A DNA stretch of 36,028 bases from Nostocaceae cyanobacterium (GCA_030065825.1 JASJCY010000033.1:1-36028); one strand, 5' to 3'. Shown: positions 8,209-17,311, counted from the first letter of the stretch. The notes: generated by a model not told the origin, from the letters alone. Made by a program: numbers and translations.

Positions 8209-9177
8209 TTAGAGTTGATAGAGTGGGGAAATTCCGAGGAATTCTGACAGTAGCAACCTCAATACGGATTGAGTAGCCATAACCAATCCTAGCCTAGCTT
8301 GAGCGAGTTGTGGTGAGTTAGATTTAACTTCACCCAAAATGCGACAGTGACGCCAAAAATTGTCCCAGGCTTGATTTAAAGATAGTGTGGTCTTCTCCCA
8401 ATTCACTGCAACACGATTATCATTACCAGCAAATTCAAGCTTGTCCACTACCTGCACCAATTCAGTAATCAGCCCCACAGAAGCTGGGTGATGTAAACGA
8501 AGTTGGCGATCGCTCCCCAGCCAAGGTATGGAATTATTAACAGACTGACAATTCAATCCCTCTTGCTGTGCCAACCTAATCAGTGAACAACAGCGTGCAT
8601 AGACATATTGTGCCCCAAATAAGGTATCACAAGCAAGCAATTTCTCTTCCCTCTCTCCCCCCTCTTCCCTCTCTTCCCTCTCTCCCCCCTCTTCCCTCTC
8701 TTCCCTCTCTCCCCCCTCTTCCCTCTCTCCCCCCTCTTCCCTCTCTTCCCTCTCTCCCCCCTCTTCCCCCTCTTCCCCCTCCCAACTCCCAACTCCCAAC
8801 TCAACAAGCCTTTGCAGCCAATCTGCTAAACACCGGTGAGTTATTTCTAAATGAATCGATCCAGGAGGGACAATAGAAACACTAAAATTACAGTCCGGTT
8901 TTGTAGATAAATTAGCAGCAATTTCACTAGCAACCTCCATTGCTGTCCAATTGTGAGATTTTGCCAGCAACAGCGCTAATCCTGTAATGTACAAAACTCG
9001 TTTATTATCTCTACCTTGGTATAGAGGAATATTTTCATATATTGTGCATAAAATTTGATTACTATTGGCATAAATACTCAGAGATTCTACTAGCCGACTG
9101 TATACTAGCTGCTTTATAGATGTGTGTTTACCGAATGGTATCTTTTGAGTCACAAAAAATGTAGCTTCAATATCCAA
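8209..9177 (-). CDS. DALR anticodon-binding domain protein with in-frame minisatellite insert
   Basis: A 322-residue protein whose C-terminal half (after about residue 180, from DTLFGAQYVYARCCSLIRL) resembles the DALR anticodon-binding helical domain of arginyl-tRNA synthetase, without any synthetase catalytic core. Stand-alone DALR proteins are found across cyanobacteria and their role is not known to me. Residues about 131-178 are a low-complexity run of Gly, Glu and Arg (repeats of EEGGEREER) encoded by the CT-rich minisatellite at 8643-8785; they split two otherwise normal-looking segments. Start is TTG at 9177, as no ATG is available. It is transcribed toward the mobile element that follows the HAD gene. 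Confidence 0.78.
   Translation of the reverse strand: MDIEATFFVTQKIPFGKHTSIKQLVYSRLVESLSIYANSNQILCTIYENIPLYQGRDNKRVLYITGLALLLAKSHNWTAMEVASEIAANLSTKPDCNFSVSIVPPGSIHLEITHRCLADWLQRLVELGVGSWEGEEGEEGGEREEREEGGEREEGGEREEREEGGEREEREEGGEREEKLLACDTLFGAQYVYARCCSLIRLAQQEGLNCQSVNNSIPWLGSDRQLRLHHPASVGLITELVQVVDKLEFAGNDNRVAVNWEKTTLSLNQAWDNFWRHCRILGEVKSNSPQLAQARLGLVMATQSVLRLLLSEFLGISPLYQL
8643..8785. repeat. CT-rich minisatellite inside a coding sequence
   Basis: About 140 bases of units such as TTCCCTCTC and TCCCCCCTC, lengths in multiples of three. All frames on the minus strand and one on the plus strand stay open through it, so the coding frame of the DALR gene is kept. Same class as the intergenic repeat at 3738-3836. 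Confidence 0.92.
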
Positions 9178-9457
9178 TCAATAGAAATACCTATATTTAA
9201 GTCATCTGTCTTTAGACATAACTTTAATTTAGGGGTAGAAAATTAGAATTTCATGAAATTATGAAAAACAACTGGTAAAGAATACTACCATCATTGTACA
9301 GTTGAGAGTATAACAAAAGAGTAGAGAGCAAAATGCTTCCTACAATTTTGAATAGATGGCTGGCGTTGTAAGGCGATCAGCCGACACGCCAACACAAAGA
9401 CACTCCTTGCACCTGTTTATAACGTCTTTGTCTTCAGCCGAACGCTCTTTGTTACCT

Positions 9458-10177
9458 ATGCAATCTCCATCCTCTTTTTCTGAGGCATCACGCCCTTTTT
9501 TGACTTGGCAACGGATTATCGATTGGGCACAAGAACACTACCGGTGCCGCACCTTTAGCAAAGATGAGCGCATTCCAGCTCGACCTGGATTGCTGTATTT
9601 GGTGCAAAGGGGTGCAGTCCGCATGGTGGGAACAGCCCAAGTAAGTGCTACAGCCAGTCAGTTAACGTCTCGACGCATCAACAGAACCCCCGAAGAAGCT
9701 TTCTTAGGGTTTGTTGGAGCGGGACAGCCATTTGAAATTGTTGCTCAGTCACCATTTACATTGCAGTCTTACGCTCACGTTGACCAAACTGCGGTACTGT
9801 GGATGTACTGGCACGATTTAGATAATTGGCCCCATTTCCGTCGCGAGGTGATGGATGCCTTTAGATATCAGCACCAGCGCAAACTACTGTGGCTGAGTGC
9901 TTTGGGACAACGCCGTACTATTGACCGACTCTTAGGATTCCTTACTTTGTTAATTGAGGAATATGGAGAACCGGCAATGAGCGAAACAGATCCCGATATA
10001 ATTCGCGGCTATTGTCTACCATTCCCCTTGACCCATGCCCAAATCGGCAGTGCAATCGGGTCTACTCGCGTTACCGTTACCCGTTTAATGGGTAAGTTGC
10101 GTCAAAGGGGTTTAATTCTCACCCAGGGTGATAACTTGATTTGTTTACCAGCTGAGTCAATTAATAGAGCCAGCTAA
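9458..10177 (+). CDS. Crp/Fnr family transcriptional regulator
   Basis: A 239-residue DNA-binding regulator. The N-terminal half is a cyclic-nucleotide-binding-like beta barrel (with YLVQRGAVRMVG as a typical strand pair and FLGFVGAGQPFEIV as the following turn), then a long dimerisation helix, then a winged helix-turn-helix near the C-terminus (LTHAQIGSAIGSTRVTVTRL). The cAMP-contacting residues of true Crp are not obvious, so the ligand is unknown. I prefer the ATG at 9458 (MQSPSSFSEAS); the frame is open upstream to an ATG at 9356, but that 34-residue extension is Arg/Ser/Thr rich, contains no domain and looks like leader sequence. Solo gene, divergent from the DALR gene. Confidence 0.86.
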   Translation: MQSPSSFSEASRPFLTWQRIIDWAQEHYRCRTFSKDERIPARPGLLYLVQRGAVRMVGTAQVSATASQLTSRRINRTPEEAFLGFVGAGQPFEIVAQSPFTLQSYAHVDQTAVLWMYWHDLDNWPHFRREVMDAFRYQHQRKLLWLSALGQRRTIDRLLGFLTLLIEEYGEPAMSETDPDIIRGYCLPFPLTHAQIGSAIGSTRVTVTRLMGKLRQRGLILTQGDNLICLPAESINRAS

Positions 10178-10194
10178 AGTAACAAGGGCAGGTG

Positions 10195-11259
10195 TCAGCG
10201 AATTTTGACAAACCCAGCTTGGGAAATAAGTTCCTGTCCCTGCTCAGTCATGAGGAAGTTAGCATAAGCTTCTCCTGCTCGCTGTTCCCGTTGACCATTC
10301 TGTTTGACCACTACAAATAGATTGCGAGTAATTGGGTATTTTCCTGATTGGAAAGCCTCAATGTTCAATGTATTCCTTGTTGCGGGACATTGGGAGCGCA
10401 GAACAAGTGGTTCTTTGTAAGGGGCAACGTATTCCCCTTGTGTCCGTCCCACTGGTAAAGGTTTGATTGAACATTGGGGTACAACCTCCGGGGCAGAAGC
10501 GTAATAGATACTACCAGGGTTACCAGCAACTTTTTGCAGTGCTTGGGTGGTGGTAGCAACAAACTCCACTTGGGGTGCAAAACTTTGACCACCCAAGATG
10601 TCTTGCACAAATAACTCTACCGTACCCCCATCACTAATGCGACGAGAATAGGCTTTAATGGGGATAGAAGGACCACCCAGTTGCCTCCAATTGGTAGTTT
10701 TGCCCGTGTAAATAGACCTTAACTGGTTTATGGTTAGTCCGGGAATATTCATTTGGGGATGCACCGCAACTGCCAAGCCATCAATTGCCACCGGGATTTG
10801 GGTGAGACTAAAACCGCGTTGTTTAGCACGAGTTAACTCCTCATCCAAAACTGGTCGAGAGGACTGGGCAAATGCCAGTCTGCCATCGATTAACATTTGG
10901 ATGCCGCTACCAGAACCAGGAGCACTACTGCTGGGTTCTACATAACGCAGACGATATTCTGGTCGCGCTGCTTGCAATACAGGGTCAACCCTAAGTCGAA
11001 TTGGTGCCCAAGAAGTACTACCACCGTAATTAAATAATCCTGTAGGAACATTGTTTACAGATTTGAAAGTTGTACCCTTAACTTTGCCTGGGTCAGGTTG
11101 ATTTTCTGTGATTGGGCTGGGAGTAGTAGGTTGGGGTTTACTACCTCCATCAAGGTTAAAGCCATTTTTTCTCGTAAACCACCAAAAACCTCCAGCTATT
11201 AGCCCAGCGGTAATTAGAAGGGATAAGACTAGAACTGGTGTCTCATTTTTTTGTGACAT
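10195..11259 (-). CDS. membrane-anchored PstS-type substrate-binding protein (copy 1)
   Basis: A 354-residue protein: short cytoplasmic MSQKNET, one hydrophobic anchor (about residues 8-28, VLVLSLLITAGLIAGGFWWF), a Pro/Thr-rich linker, then a type II periplasmic-binding fold of the PstS-like (PBP_like_2) group. Landmarks are FNYGGSTSWAPIR (about 77-89), FAQSSRPV, TNWRQLGG and YSRRISDGGTVELF. The segment ending LMTEQGQELISQAGFVKIR is the typical C-terminal helix. The anchor lacks a lipobox or signal-peptidase site, so the protein probably stays tethered facing the periplasm. It is about 50 percent similar by eye to the next gene (11591-12616), with which it shares the GGSTxWAPIR and YSRR motifs. 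No permease or ATPase gene is nearby. Phosphate or another oxyanion is a plausible ligand, unproven. Confidence 0.87.
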   Translation of the reverse strand: MSQKNETPVLVLSLLITAGLIAGGFWWFTRKNGFNLDGGSKPQPTTPSPITENQPDPGKVKGTTFKSVNNVPTGLFNYGGSTSWAPIRLRVDPVLQAARPEYRLRYVEPSSSAPGSGSGIQMLIDGRLAFAQSSRPVLDEELTRAKQRGFSLTQIPVAIDGLAVAVHPQMNIPGLTINQLRSIYTGKTTNWRQLGGPSIPIKAYSRRISDGGTVELFVQDILGGQSFAPQVEFVATTTQALQKVAGNPGSIYYASAPEVVPQCSIKPLPVGRTQGEYVAPYKEPLVLRSQCPATRNTLNIEAFQSGKYPITRNLFVVVKQNGQREQRAGEAYANFLMTEQGQELISQAGFVKIR

Positions 11260-11590
11260 AAGTTTTTTTAGATAGGTAATTGGTAATTGGTAATTGATAA
11301 TTGGTAATTGGTAATTGGTAATAGTACAGATTTTATACTTGGGCTATAAACCGGGTTGATTGAGAATGATTAACTTGCACCATTCTCAATCAGAGCCAGA
11401 GGTCTCTATGTTCTGGTTACCAGCGTCACGCTGGTAACTAAGGGATTTGAGGCTCTGCCTCCTGGTTATCCTTTTTGGAAGTGCAAGTTGTTAGTTACTA
11501 CAAACATTATCAATATCAATATGCCAGTTGCGTAAGTCCTAATTAAATTTGGGTATCCAAAATCTCAAATTTTTGTTACCCGTTAACCCA
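11260..11590. repeat. intergenic region: STRR repeats, strong hairpins and a possible foldback element
   Basis: No gene. Heptamer repeats of the TAATTGG type run from 11275 to 11323, just upstream of the gene ending at 11259. An 11-bp perfect hairpin (GATTGAGAATG 11358-11368 with CATTCTCAATC 11381-11391) has AACTTGCAC in its loop. AACTTGCAC (11372) recurs inverted as GTGCAAGTT (11481-11489), bounding about 118 bases that hold a second perfect hairpin, GTTACCAGCG-TCA-CGCTGGTAAC (about 11417-11439). At 11494-11546 is a second copy of the TTACTACAAACA..TTGCGTAAGTCCTA motif seen at 305-346. Confidence 0.7.
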
Positions 11591-12616
11591 TTAACGAATT
11601 CTGACAAATCCAGCTTTAGAGATTAATTCCTGACCTTGATTTGTAAGCAACAAGTTGGCGTAAGCTTCCCCTGCTTGTTGATCGGTTTGACCATTTTGTT
11701 TAACAATCACAAATAATCGCCGAGTAATAGGATATTCACCACTGATAAACACCTCTGGATTTAGTTGGTTACGCTTTTGTGGACACTGAGTAGGAGGTAT
11801 CAATGGCTTTTGGTAAGGTGGAACGAGTTGATCGGATTTTCGTCCCAGTGGCAGGGGTTTGACTCCACACTGTCCCACTACTTCAGGGGCAGAAGCGTAG
11901 TAAATACCGCCAGTGTTTTTTGCTACTTTTCTCAAAGCTTCAGTAGTTGTAGGGATGAATTTGATATTGCCAGCAAACTTTTCTTCTCCTAAAATGTTCT
12001 CATAAAAAAATTCCACTGTGCCGCCTTCTTCTGGACGGCGAGAATAGGGAATAATAGGTAAATTAGAACCCCCTAACTGCGACCAGTTCGTGACTTGACC
12101 AGTGTATATATCCTTGAGTTGGGCGATAGTTAAACCTGGAATATCAAGATTGGGGTTAACTGCGATCGCAATCCCATCAAGTGCTACAGGAATTTCTTTG
12201 AGGGAAAATCCCCGTTGTTTTGCCTCCTGGTATTCCTCAACTTTCAGTGAACGAGAGGACTGGGAAAAAGCCAACTGATTTTTCAATACCATCTTGATAC
12301 CCGTACTAGAACCGGGGACACCAGTAATCGGATCAGTGTATTTGAGTTCAAACTTAGGCCAGACAGTTGTAATTTTTGAATCTACTTCTTTGCGTATAGG
12401 TGCCCAAGTGGTACTACCTCCATAACGAAATAATCCTGAGGGAATGTTTGCTAGTTGAGCAAAAGTCTCACCCTGAGATTGTTCCGGTTCTGAAGACAGC
12501 TTTTGAATATTTGGATTATTAAGTATCCATACAAACACAGCACCTACTAGCCCCACTGTTACTAGAAAAGCTAAAACCAAAATTGTAGTTTCTTTAGTGC
12601 CGTTTTTTGGGGACAT
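11591..12616 (-). CDS. membrane-anchored PstS-type substrate-binding protein (copy 2)
   Basis: A 341-residue paralogue of the 10195-11259 gene. It has the same design: MSPKNGT start, single hydrophobic anchor (about residues 9-31), short linker, and a PstS-like type II binding fold with FRYGGSTTWAPIR, FSQSSRSL, TNWSQLGG, YSRRPEEGGTVEFF and the same C-terminal ending (LISKAGFVRIR). The loop SGVPGSSTGIK-like segment (ITGVPGSSTGIKM) replaces a longer Ser-rich loop in copy 1. Two tandem diverged copies on one strand point to an old duplication. Located 331 bases upstream of copy 1 and 245 bases downstream of the LivJ-like gene; the gaps suggest separate promoters or a loose operon. Confidence 0.87.
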   Translation of the reverse strand: MSPKNGTKETTILVLAFLVTVGLVGAVFVWILNNPNIQKLSSEPEQSQGETFAQLANIPSGLFRYGGSTTWAPIRKEVDSKITTVWPKFELKYTDPITGVPGSSTGIKMVLKNQLAFSQSSRSLKVEEYQEAKQRGFSLKEIPVALDGIAIAVNPNLDIPGLTIAQLKDIYTGQVTNWSQLGGSNLPIIPYSRRPEEGGTVEFFYENILGEEKFAGNIKFIPTTTEALRKVAKNTGGIYYASAPEVVGQCGVKPLPLGRKSDQLVPPYQKPLIPPTQCPQKRNQLNPEVFISGEYPITRRLFVIVKQNGQTDQQAGEAYANLLLTNQGQELISKAGFVRIR

Positions 12617-12861
12617 ACTCGTTTGTCGATTGATGACTATAAACGCAATTTTTTATGTTAATTATCAGTAATTTCACGGTAATTTTTCCGTCTATATTTA
12701 CTGTATCAACTCAAAAATATCTATAGTTCTAATTACTTGATTAAAAAAATGAAAATTTCCTTAATTATACAGAATAAGCCAATTGTTTCAGGCTTTCTAC
12801 AGGCAATTAGGAATTAAGAATTAACAATTAGAAACAAGGTTAAAAATTGGTTAATTAGTTG

Positions 12862-14262
12862 TTAACGGGATTTTAATGGTTCAAAGTCATACCCAATTCT
12901 GGAACGATTACCACTAACAATTGTTACCAATTGTACTGGGGCATTGCGATCGCCAGAGGGTAAGAAACGAATTGTCCCAGAAGCACCTGTAGCAGAAAAG
13001 CCACCAGAGGTAAGTGCTTGTTGTACTCCCATGCGGGTGGGATTGCTTTTGAGGGCAGCAATTAAAGCCTTTGTGGCATCATATGCCATAGCAGTACGCC
13101 AATTAACATCACCACCCCATAATTGCCGAGATTCTGTGGGAAATTCTGAACTAGGATTGGTATTAATATGCCAAGGAATAGCCACCACCATTCCTAAAGC
13201 TTGTTCTCTGCCAATTTCTAAGGTTTTAGGAGTATAAACGCTATCTCCACCCAACAGTGGCAACTGTTTTTCGTTTACACGTACCACTTGCAAAGCTTTG
13301 TCCAGGGTGCTAGTGTTAGTAGCTAACATCAGTACTTCTACTCCCTGTTGACGGGCTTTTTTTATACTTTTATCTGCACTAAAGTTTGCTTGGGATAAGT
13401 CAAATTCAGTTAATACCTGTCCACCCTGGAGGGAAACAGATGATATAAACTCTGATTTTAAAGACAGACTGTAATTACTCTGGGAATTAAAAAAAACAGC
13501 GGCTTTCTGCTTCTGTAATTTATTGACCATATAGTTAGCTAAAGCCCGTGCTGCCATAAAATCACTGGGAACAGTACGCAAAATGTAGGGGCTAAATTTA
13601 GAAATTTTCACAGAAGTACTGGTGGGAGAAATGGCTACTAGTTTACCTTCCGTATAAACTTTGGCTGCGGCTAAGGTAACATCACTAGAATAGGAACCAA
13701 CCACACCCAAGACTTGTTGATTTTTTACCAAAGCTTTGGCAATCTGTTGGACAATTTCTGGATTATTTTCATCGTTGGCGATTGCTACCTTCAGGGGTAC
13801 TCCTTTGATTCCCCCAGCAGCATTAATTTCATTTTGAGCTTGAGCGATACCCCGCAAAATTTCTAACGCACTATTCGATTCAGTAGTCAGAGGTACGGAT
13901 GCAGCAATAGAGTAGCTTTTTGCTGAGCCAATGCGGGCATTATTAAGAAATATTAACGTTTCTGGATCATTTTTCTTGATTTTCAAAGCCGCTTGCAAAT
14001 TGGCTATTGCTTTGTCATAGCTACCATCTGCAAAAGCTTTTACCCCTTCCCGTTTTGCAGGAGAAGTTGTACCTGTTGTGAGTATTTGTTCACCAAAACT
14101 GATGCGTTGGGAAATTGATTGGCGATCGCTTGGGGACTCAGTTGTGGTTGCTTCCTTTTGCGAAAAGATATTATCTTTGAGCAACCATGCACCTCCTCCT
14201 AACAATCCTAATGCAATTAACAACGTCAAGATCAGAACAGGGATTTCGTTCTTTTGGGACAT
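12862..14262 (-). CDS. membrane-anchored TPR plus LivJ-type (type I) substrate-binding protein
   Basis: A 466-residue protein counted from the ATG at 14262 (MSQKNEIPVLILTLLIALGLLGG). The frame is open further upstream to 14346, but those 28 residues are Pro/Cys rich and not shared by the paralogous anchors, whereas the MSQKNE start is shared. After the anchor comes one TPR-like repeat (GVKAFADGSYDKAIANLQAA and following) and then a type I periplasmic-binding domain of the branched-chain amino acid receptor kind (Peripla_BP_6): AQAQNEINAAGGIKGVPL, VVGSYSSDVTLAAAKVY, AISPTSTS and VFFNSQSNYSLS. It ends with a short conserved tail (SRIGYDFEPLKSR). No transport partners are near. It may be a sensory receptor and not a transporter subunit. 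Confidence 0.87.
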   Translation of the reverse strand: MSQKNEIPVLILTLLIALGLLGGGAWLLKDNIFSQKEATTTESPSDRQSISQRISFGEQILTTGTTSPAKREGVKAFADGSYDKAIANLQAALKIKKNDPETLIFLNNARIGSAKSYSIAASVPLTTESNSALEILRGIAQAQNEINAAGGIKGVPLKVAIANDENNPEIVQQIAKALVKNQQVLGVVGSYSSDVTLAAAKVYTEGKLVAISPTSTSVKISKFSPYILRTVPSDFMAARALANYMVNKLQKQKAAVFFNSQSNYSLSLKSEFISSVSLQGGQVLTEFDLSQANFSADKSIKKARQQGVEVLMLATNTSTLDKALQVVRVNEKQLPLLGGDSVYTPKTLEIGREQALGMVVAIPWHINTNPSSEFPTESRQLWGGDVNWRTAMAYDATKALIAALKSNPTRMGVQQALTSGGFSATGASGTIRFLPSGDRNAPVQLVTIVSGNRSRIGYDFEPLKSR

Positions 14263-14530
14263 AGGAGTAAAGGATGAAAGGCAAGAGGGAACAGGCAACG
14301 GGCAACAGGGAAAACTAGTACACCCCGGCAGAAATAAATAGACCATTTATAAAATGTCAAAGCCAGAGAACACAATACTTACCCGTAGGGAGGTTCCGCT
14401 GACGCGTCTATGACTTCCAAGGCAGCGGTACTAGGTTTCGGCTAAGTCAAGGGTACAGGGTAAAGGATGAAATATTCCCCGTTCCCTGTTCCCTATTCCC
14501 CGTTCCCTGTTCCCTGCAACTAATTTTATT
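14263..14530. repeat. STRR-like heptamer repeats between kinase and receptor genes
   Basis: Short runs of 7-base units related to TTCCCTG / TTCCCCG / TTCCCTA, mainly 14475-14515 (plus strand), with the complement type (GGGAACAGGCAACGGGCAAC) at 14288-14310. Nothing coding is supported. Confidence 0.65.
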
Positions 14531-15943
14531 TTAAAGTATCATCGATAACAATTTATATATCAAACGGAATAAAGAAGTTAAAGCGATCGCCACCACAGCC
14601 GCTGCAACAGATAAAAGTAATACTTCTTTAATAGCAAGACCTGCCTGTAGGAAGCCGACAAAATAAATAATGGCAAAAGTAATCGCTGCAATAATTAATA
14701 AATCTATTTTTTCAATCCAACGTCGGTTTTGGGCAAAAATCAACATACCCAAAATCAATGCTGAAGTAGTTAAGGTAATTATGGGTGATTTCAATATACT
14801 GAACAAGGCAATGGCAATCAGCGAACCTTCAAACCCACTAAAAGCCGAACCTACTAACAATTCCCAAGTGGACAAGGGAGTGATGGAAGGAGGACGCTGC
14901 TGGGGTGACTGTGGTTGGGGGGGTTGAGTAATTTTGTGCTGTGGCTGCGCTTGTGGTGGGGGATTAACTGGTTGGGGGGTTACAACTCCAACAGGGGGAT
15001 TAAGGGCATCTAAAACTTCTTGTGCCGATTGGAAGCGTTGATTTGCCGCACTTAGGAGCATTTTGTCTAAAATATCCGCCAGATGGGAACTCACATTTGT
15101 TTGCGATCGCCATATCCATTGATTACGATAACCATCGAATAGCTGAGTTACTTCTTGTATACCTGTAAGTAACATCACAGCAGTTACAGCTAAAGCATAT
15201 AAATCCGTAGAGGGAAATATTATTCCTCCAGCCATCTGTTCTGGTGGCGCAAATCCCATTGAGTAAATTCCCGTAGAAGCAGGAGTTCCAGAAGGAGCAT
15301 TTGCTACTTGTTTGACTGCGCCAAAATCCAGTAAGAAAAACTTCCCATTACGATGACGCATAATGTTAGAAGGTTTAATATCTCTGTGGATAATATTTTT
15401 GTCATGGACATATTGCAGTACAGGCAGAATTGAGCGCAATACTTCCACTACTTCTGTTTCCGAGAACTTGCCCTTTTGTTCTAATTCTTCCTCCAGAGTT
15501 TTGCCATCAATATATTCTTGTACCAGGTAAAAAAACTGGTCTTCCTGTCCCCCTTGCAAACTGGGAACGGTGATTGGGAAAAAAGCATAGAGGTCGGGAA
15601 TTTGCTCATGACGATGTCCTATTTGTTCTAAAACTACCGCTTCCCGTTCAAATAGGTCTTGGGCTAATTGTAATTGAGTGGCAGATAAATTACCCGATGG
15701 CTGGAATTGCTTAACCACACATTCACGCATTCCCGGAGTATAGCGATCAAGTGCCAAAAATGCGGCTCCAAAACCACCACGTCCTAGTAATTTAGTAGTT
15801 AAATAGCGTCCCACCAAAATTAGTGGCATTCCACAAGTAGTGCAGTATTTTTGCTGCACGGTTTTGAGAGTAGCATTGTTATCTAAGTCTGTAAAATAGT
15901 TTTGTGGACGGGGACAGCCTGGACGAGTACAGTAAACTTCCAT
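14531..15943 (-). CDS. membrane-bound Ser/Thr protein kinase with N-terminal zinc-ribbon-like motif
   Basis: A 470-residue Hanks-type kinase. Residues 1-40 carry four cysteines (C5, C10, C34, C37) in a zinc-ribbon-like arrangement. The kinase domain follows with the glycine loop GRGGFG (54-59), catalytic Lys78 (CVVKQF), HRDIKPSN (186-193), DFG (206-208) and PPEQ (APE equivalent, about 233-236), so it should be active. A Pro/Gln-rich linker (about 316-356) leads to four predicted membrane helices (about 365-465) that end the protein; no extracellular sensor domain is attached. It lies 268 bases upstream, same strand, of three anchored solute-binding proteins, which could supply the missing sensing function. 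That link is inference. Confidence 0.92.
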   Translation of the reverse strand: MEVYCTRPGCPRPQNYFTDLDNNATLKTVQQKYCTTCGMPLILVGRYLTTKLLGRGGFGAAFLALDRYTPGMRECVVKQFQPSGNLSATQLQLAQDLFEREAVVLEQIGHRHEQIPDLYAFFPITVPSLQGGQEDQFFYLVQEYIDGKTLEEELEQKGKFSETEVVEVLRSILPVLQYVHDKNIIHRDIKPSNIMRHRNGKFFLLDFGAVKQVANAPSGTPASTGIYSMGFAPPEQMAGGIIFPSTDLYALAVTAVMLLTGIQEVTQLFDGYRNQWIWRSQTNVSSHLADILDKMLLSAANQRFQSAQEVLDALNPPVGVVTPQPVNPPPQAQPQHKITQPPQPQSPQQRPPSITPLSTWELLVGSAFSGFEGSLIAIALFSILKSPIITLTTSALILGMLIFAQNRRWIEKIDLLIIAAITFAIIYFVGFLQAGLAIKEVLLLSVAAAVVAIALTSLFRLIYKLLSMIL

Positions 15944-16300
15944 GATAGTTCTTGGTCATTAGTCAATTGAATTTTAGATTTTGAATTTTGGATTTTGGAT
16001 GGGGAAATCACTCATCAGTTAGGAGTGAAGAGCATCAGAAGAGTCTGGGCTGACTAATCAGAACAGAATTCATGGCTACAGCAAGCCTAACCACAATCTA
16101 AAACTCTAAGTTAGTCTTGGAAAGTTTGCCAAAAAAGATAAAGTTGCCGGGGAGATTCTCTTGACAGCAAACTAACTCTTAAGTAAATCAACGCTCTTTT
16201 GTAGTTTACTTCCCCGTACCGCTACGGGGAGGGAAACTATAGGGCTGTCTGGTCGCCAAAAGAGGGCAAAATCCAAAATTGCATGACTACTGACACCATC
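15944..16300. other. intergenic region between kinase and rbcR
   Basis: No gene. Contains a strong hairpin, TCCCCGTA-CCGC-TACGGGGA (16211-16230, 8 bp), which could end transcripts coming from rbcR on the minus strand, and AT-rich repeats (TTTGAATTTTGGATTTTGGAT, about 15978-15998) just upstream of the kinase start. Confidence 0.55.
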
Positions 16301-17311
16301 TTAACCTTCCTCAACAGTGGACATTGCTGGATCGAAACCATTTACTACTAGGTTTTTGGGTGATGATTTTAAGATTTTTTCATTCCATCCTGGGATAGCA
16401 AACTGGGGTAAGATTTCTTGACTAAAAGCTTCCGCTGCTTTGGATCGATAACGATTGGGATTATAAATTAACCACAGCGTTCTCTTGATAACAACACCTT
16501 CAATGGAGGCACTATGTAGCACACCCATTTGCAGTTCTTTAGCGATGGCACTAGTGGACACAAATGCGGCTCCTAAACCCGCTTGTACAGCATTTTTAAT
16601 TGCTTCTATGGAATTAAGTTCCATTTCGATTTTTAAACGCCGTGTATCGATTTCACAGCGGGCTAGTACTTGGTCAATCACCTTGCGAATAGTAGATTGA
16701 GAATCGAGAGCAATAAATTGCAGTTTGTACAGGTCTTCTTTTTGGATATTTTCTAATTTGGCAAAGGGATGGAATATGGGTAAAATCAGCGCCAATTCAT
16801 CTTCAGCATAAGGAATTATGTGCAAGGATTCCGCCAGTTCCCCAGGGATTTCACCGCCAATAATTGCCAAATCTACTTGTCCATTAACCACACTCCAAGC
16901 AGTACGTCTAGTAGAATGGACATGCAACTGCACCGCCACATCTGGATATTTTTGGCGGAACAGTCCAATCATTCGAGGTAACAGATAAGTCCCCGTAGTT
17001 TGGGAGGCACCAACAATTAAAGTACCACCTTGGAGATTTTGTAAATCCTCAATCGCACGACAGGTTTCTTGGCATAAACTGAGGATTTTTTCCCCATAGC
17101 TCAGTAGCAGATGTCCCGCTTCCGTTAATTGAGCGCGACGTCCACCGCGATCAAATAAAGGCACGTCTAATTGTCTCTCTAGATTTTGCACTTGCAAACT
17201 CACGGCTGGTTGGGAGACATAGAGACTATCAGCAGCACGTTTAAAGCTCCCTTCTGCGGCAATCGCTTTGAGGATACGTAATTGATCTAAAGTGAAAGGA
17301 AGGTCTGACAT
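16301..17311 (-). CDS. rbcR: LysR-type transcriptional regulator RbcR (Ycf30)
   Basis: A 336-residue LysR regulator of the RbcR/Ycf30 group, which controls RuBisCO and carbon-fixation genes in cyanobacteria and red-lineage plastids. The N-terminal winged helix ([20 protein letters not shown] through [20 protein letters not shown]) is almost textbook; the effector domain (from [20 protein letters not shown]) follows. I take ATG 17311 ([12 protein letters not shown]) as the start; an upstream TTG at 17320 would add three residues only. It is divergent from the NnrU gene, sharing a 390-base intergenic region, and is next to the NDH-1 genes. A co-regulatory link to cyclic electron flow/CO2 uptake is plausible, not shown. 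Confidence 0.9.
   Translation of the reverse strand: MSDLPFTLDQLRILKAIAAEGSFKRAADSLYVSQPAVSLQVQNLERQLDVPLFDRGGRRAQLTEAGHLLLSYGEKILSLCQETCRAIEDLQNLQGGTLIVGASQTTGTYLLPRMIGLFRQKYPDVAVQLHVHSTRRTAWSVVNGQVDLAIIGGEIPGELAESLHIIPYAEDELALILPIFHPFAKLENIQKEDLYKLQFIALDSQSTIRKVIDQVLARCEIDTRRLKIEMELNSIEAIKNAVQAGLGAAFVSTSAIAKELQMGVLHSASIEGVVIKRTLWLIYNPNRYRSKAAEAFSQEILPQFAIPGWNEKILKSSPKNLVVNGFDPAMSTVEEG

Noticed and set aside
8580-8876. Open frames on both strands across the CT-rich tract (for example 8583-8876 plus)
   Set aside because: They stay open only because the repeat lacks stops in several frames; the flanking DALR protein frame is the real one.
9356-9457. N-terminal extension of the Crp-family regulator
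   Set aside because: Arg/Ser/Thr-rich with no domain; the protein core begins right after the ATG at 9458.
10195-11259. Complete pst phosphate transport operon
   Set aside because: Only PstS-like binding proteins are present; no pstC, pstA or pstB follows on either side.
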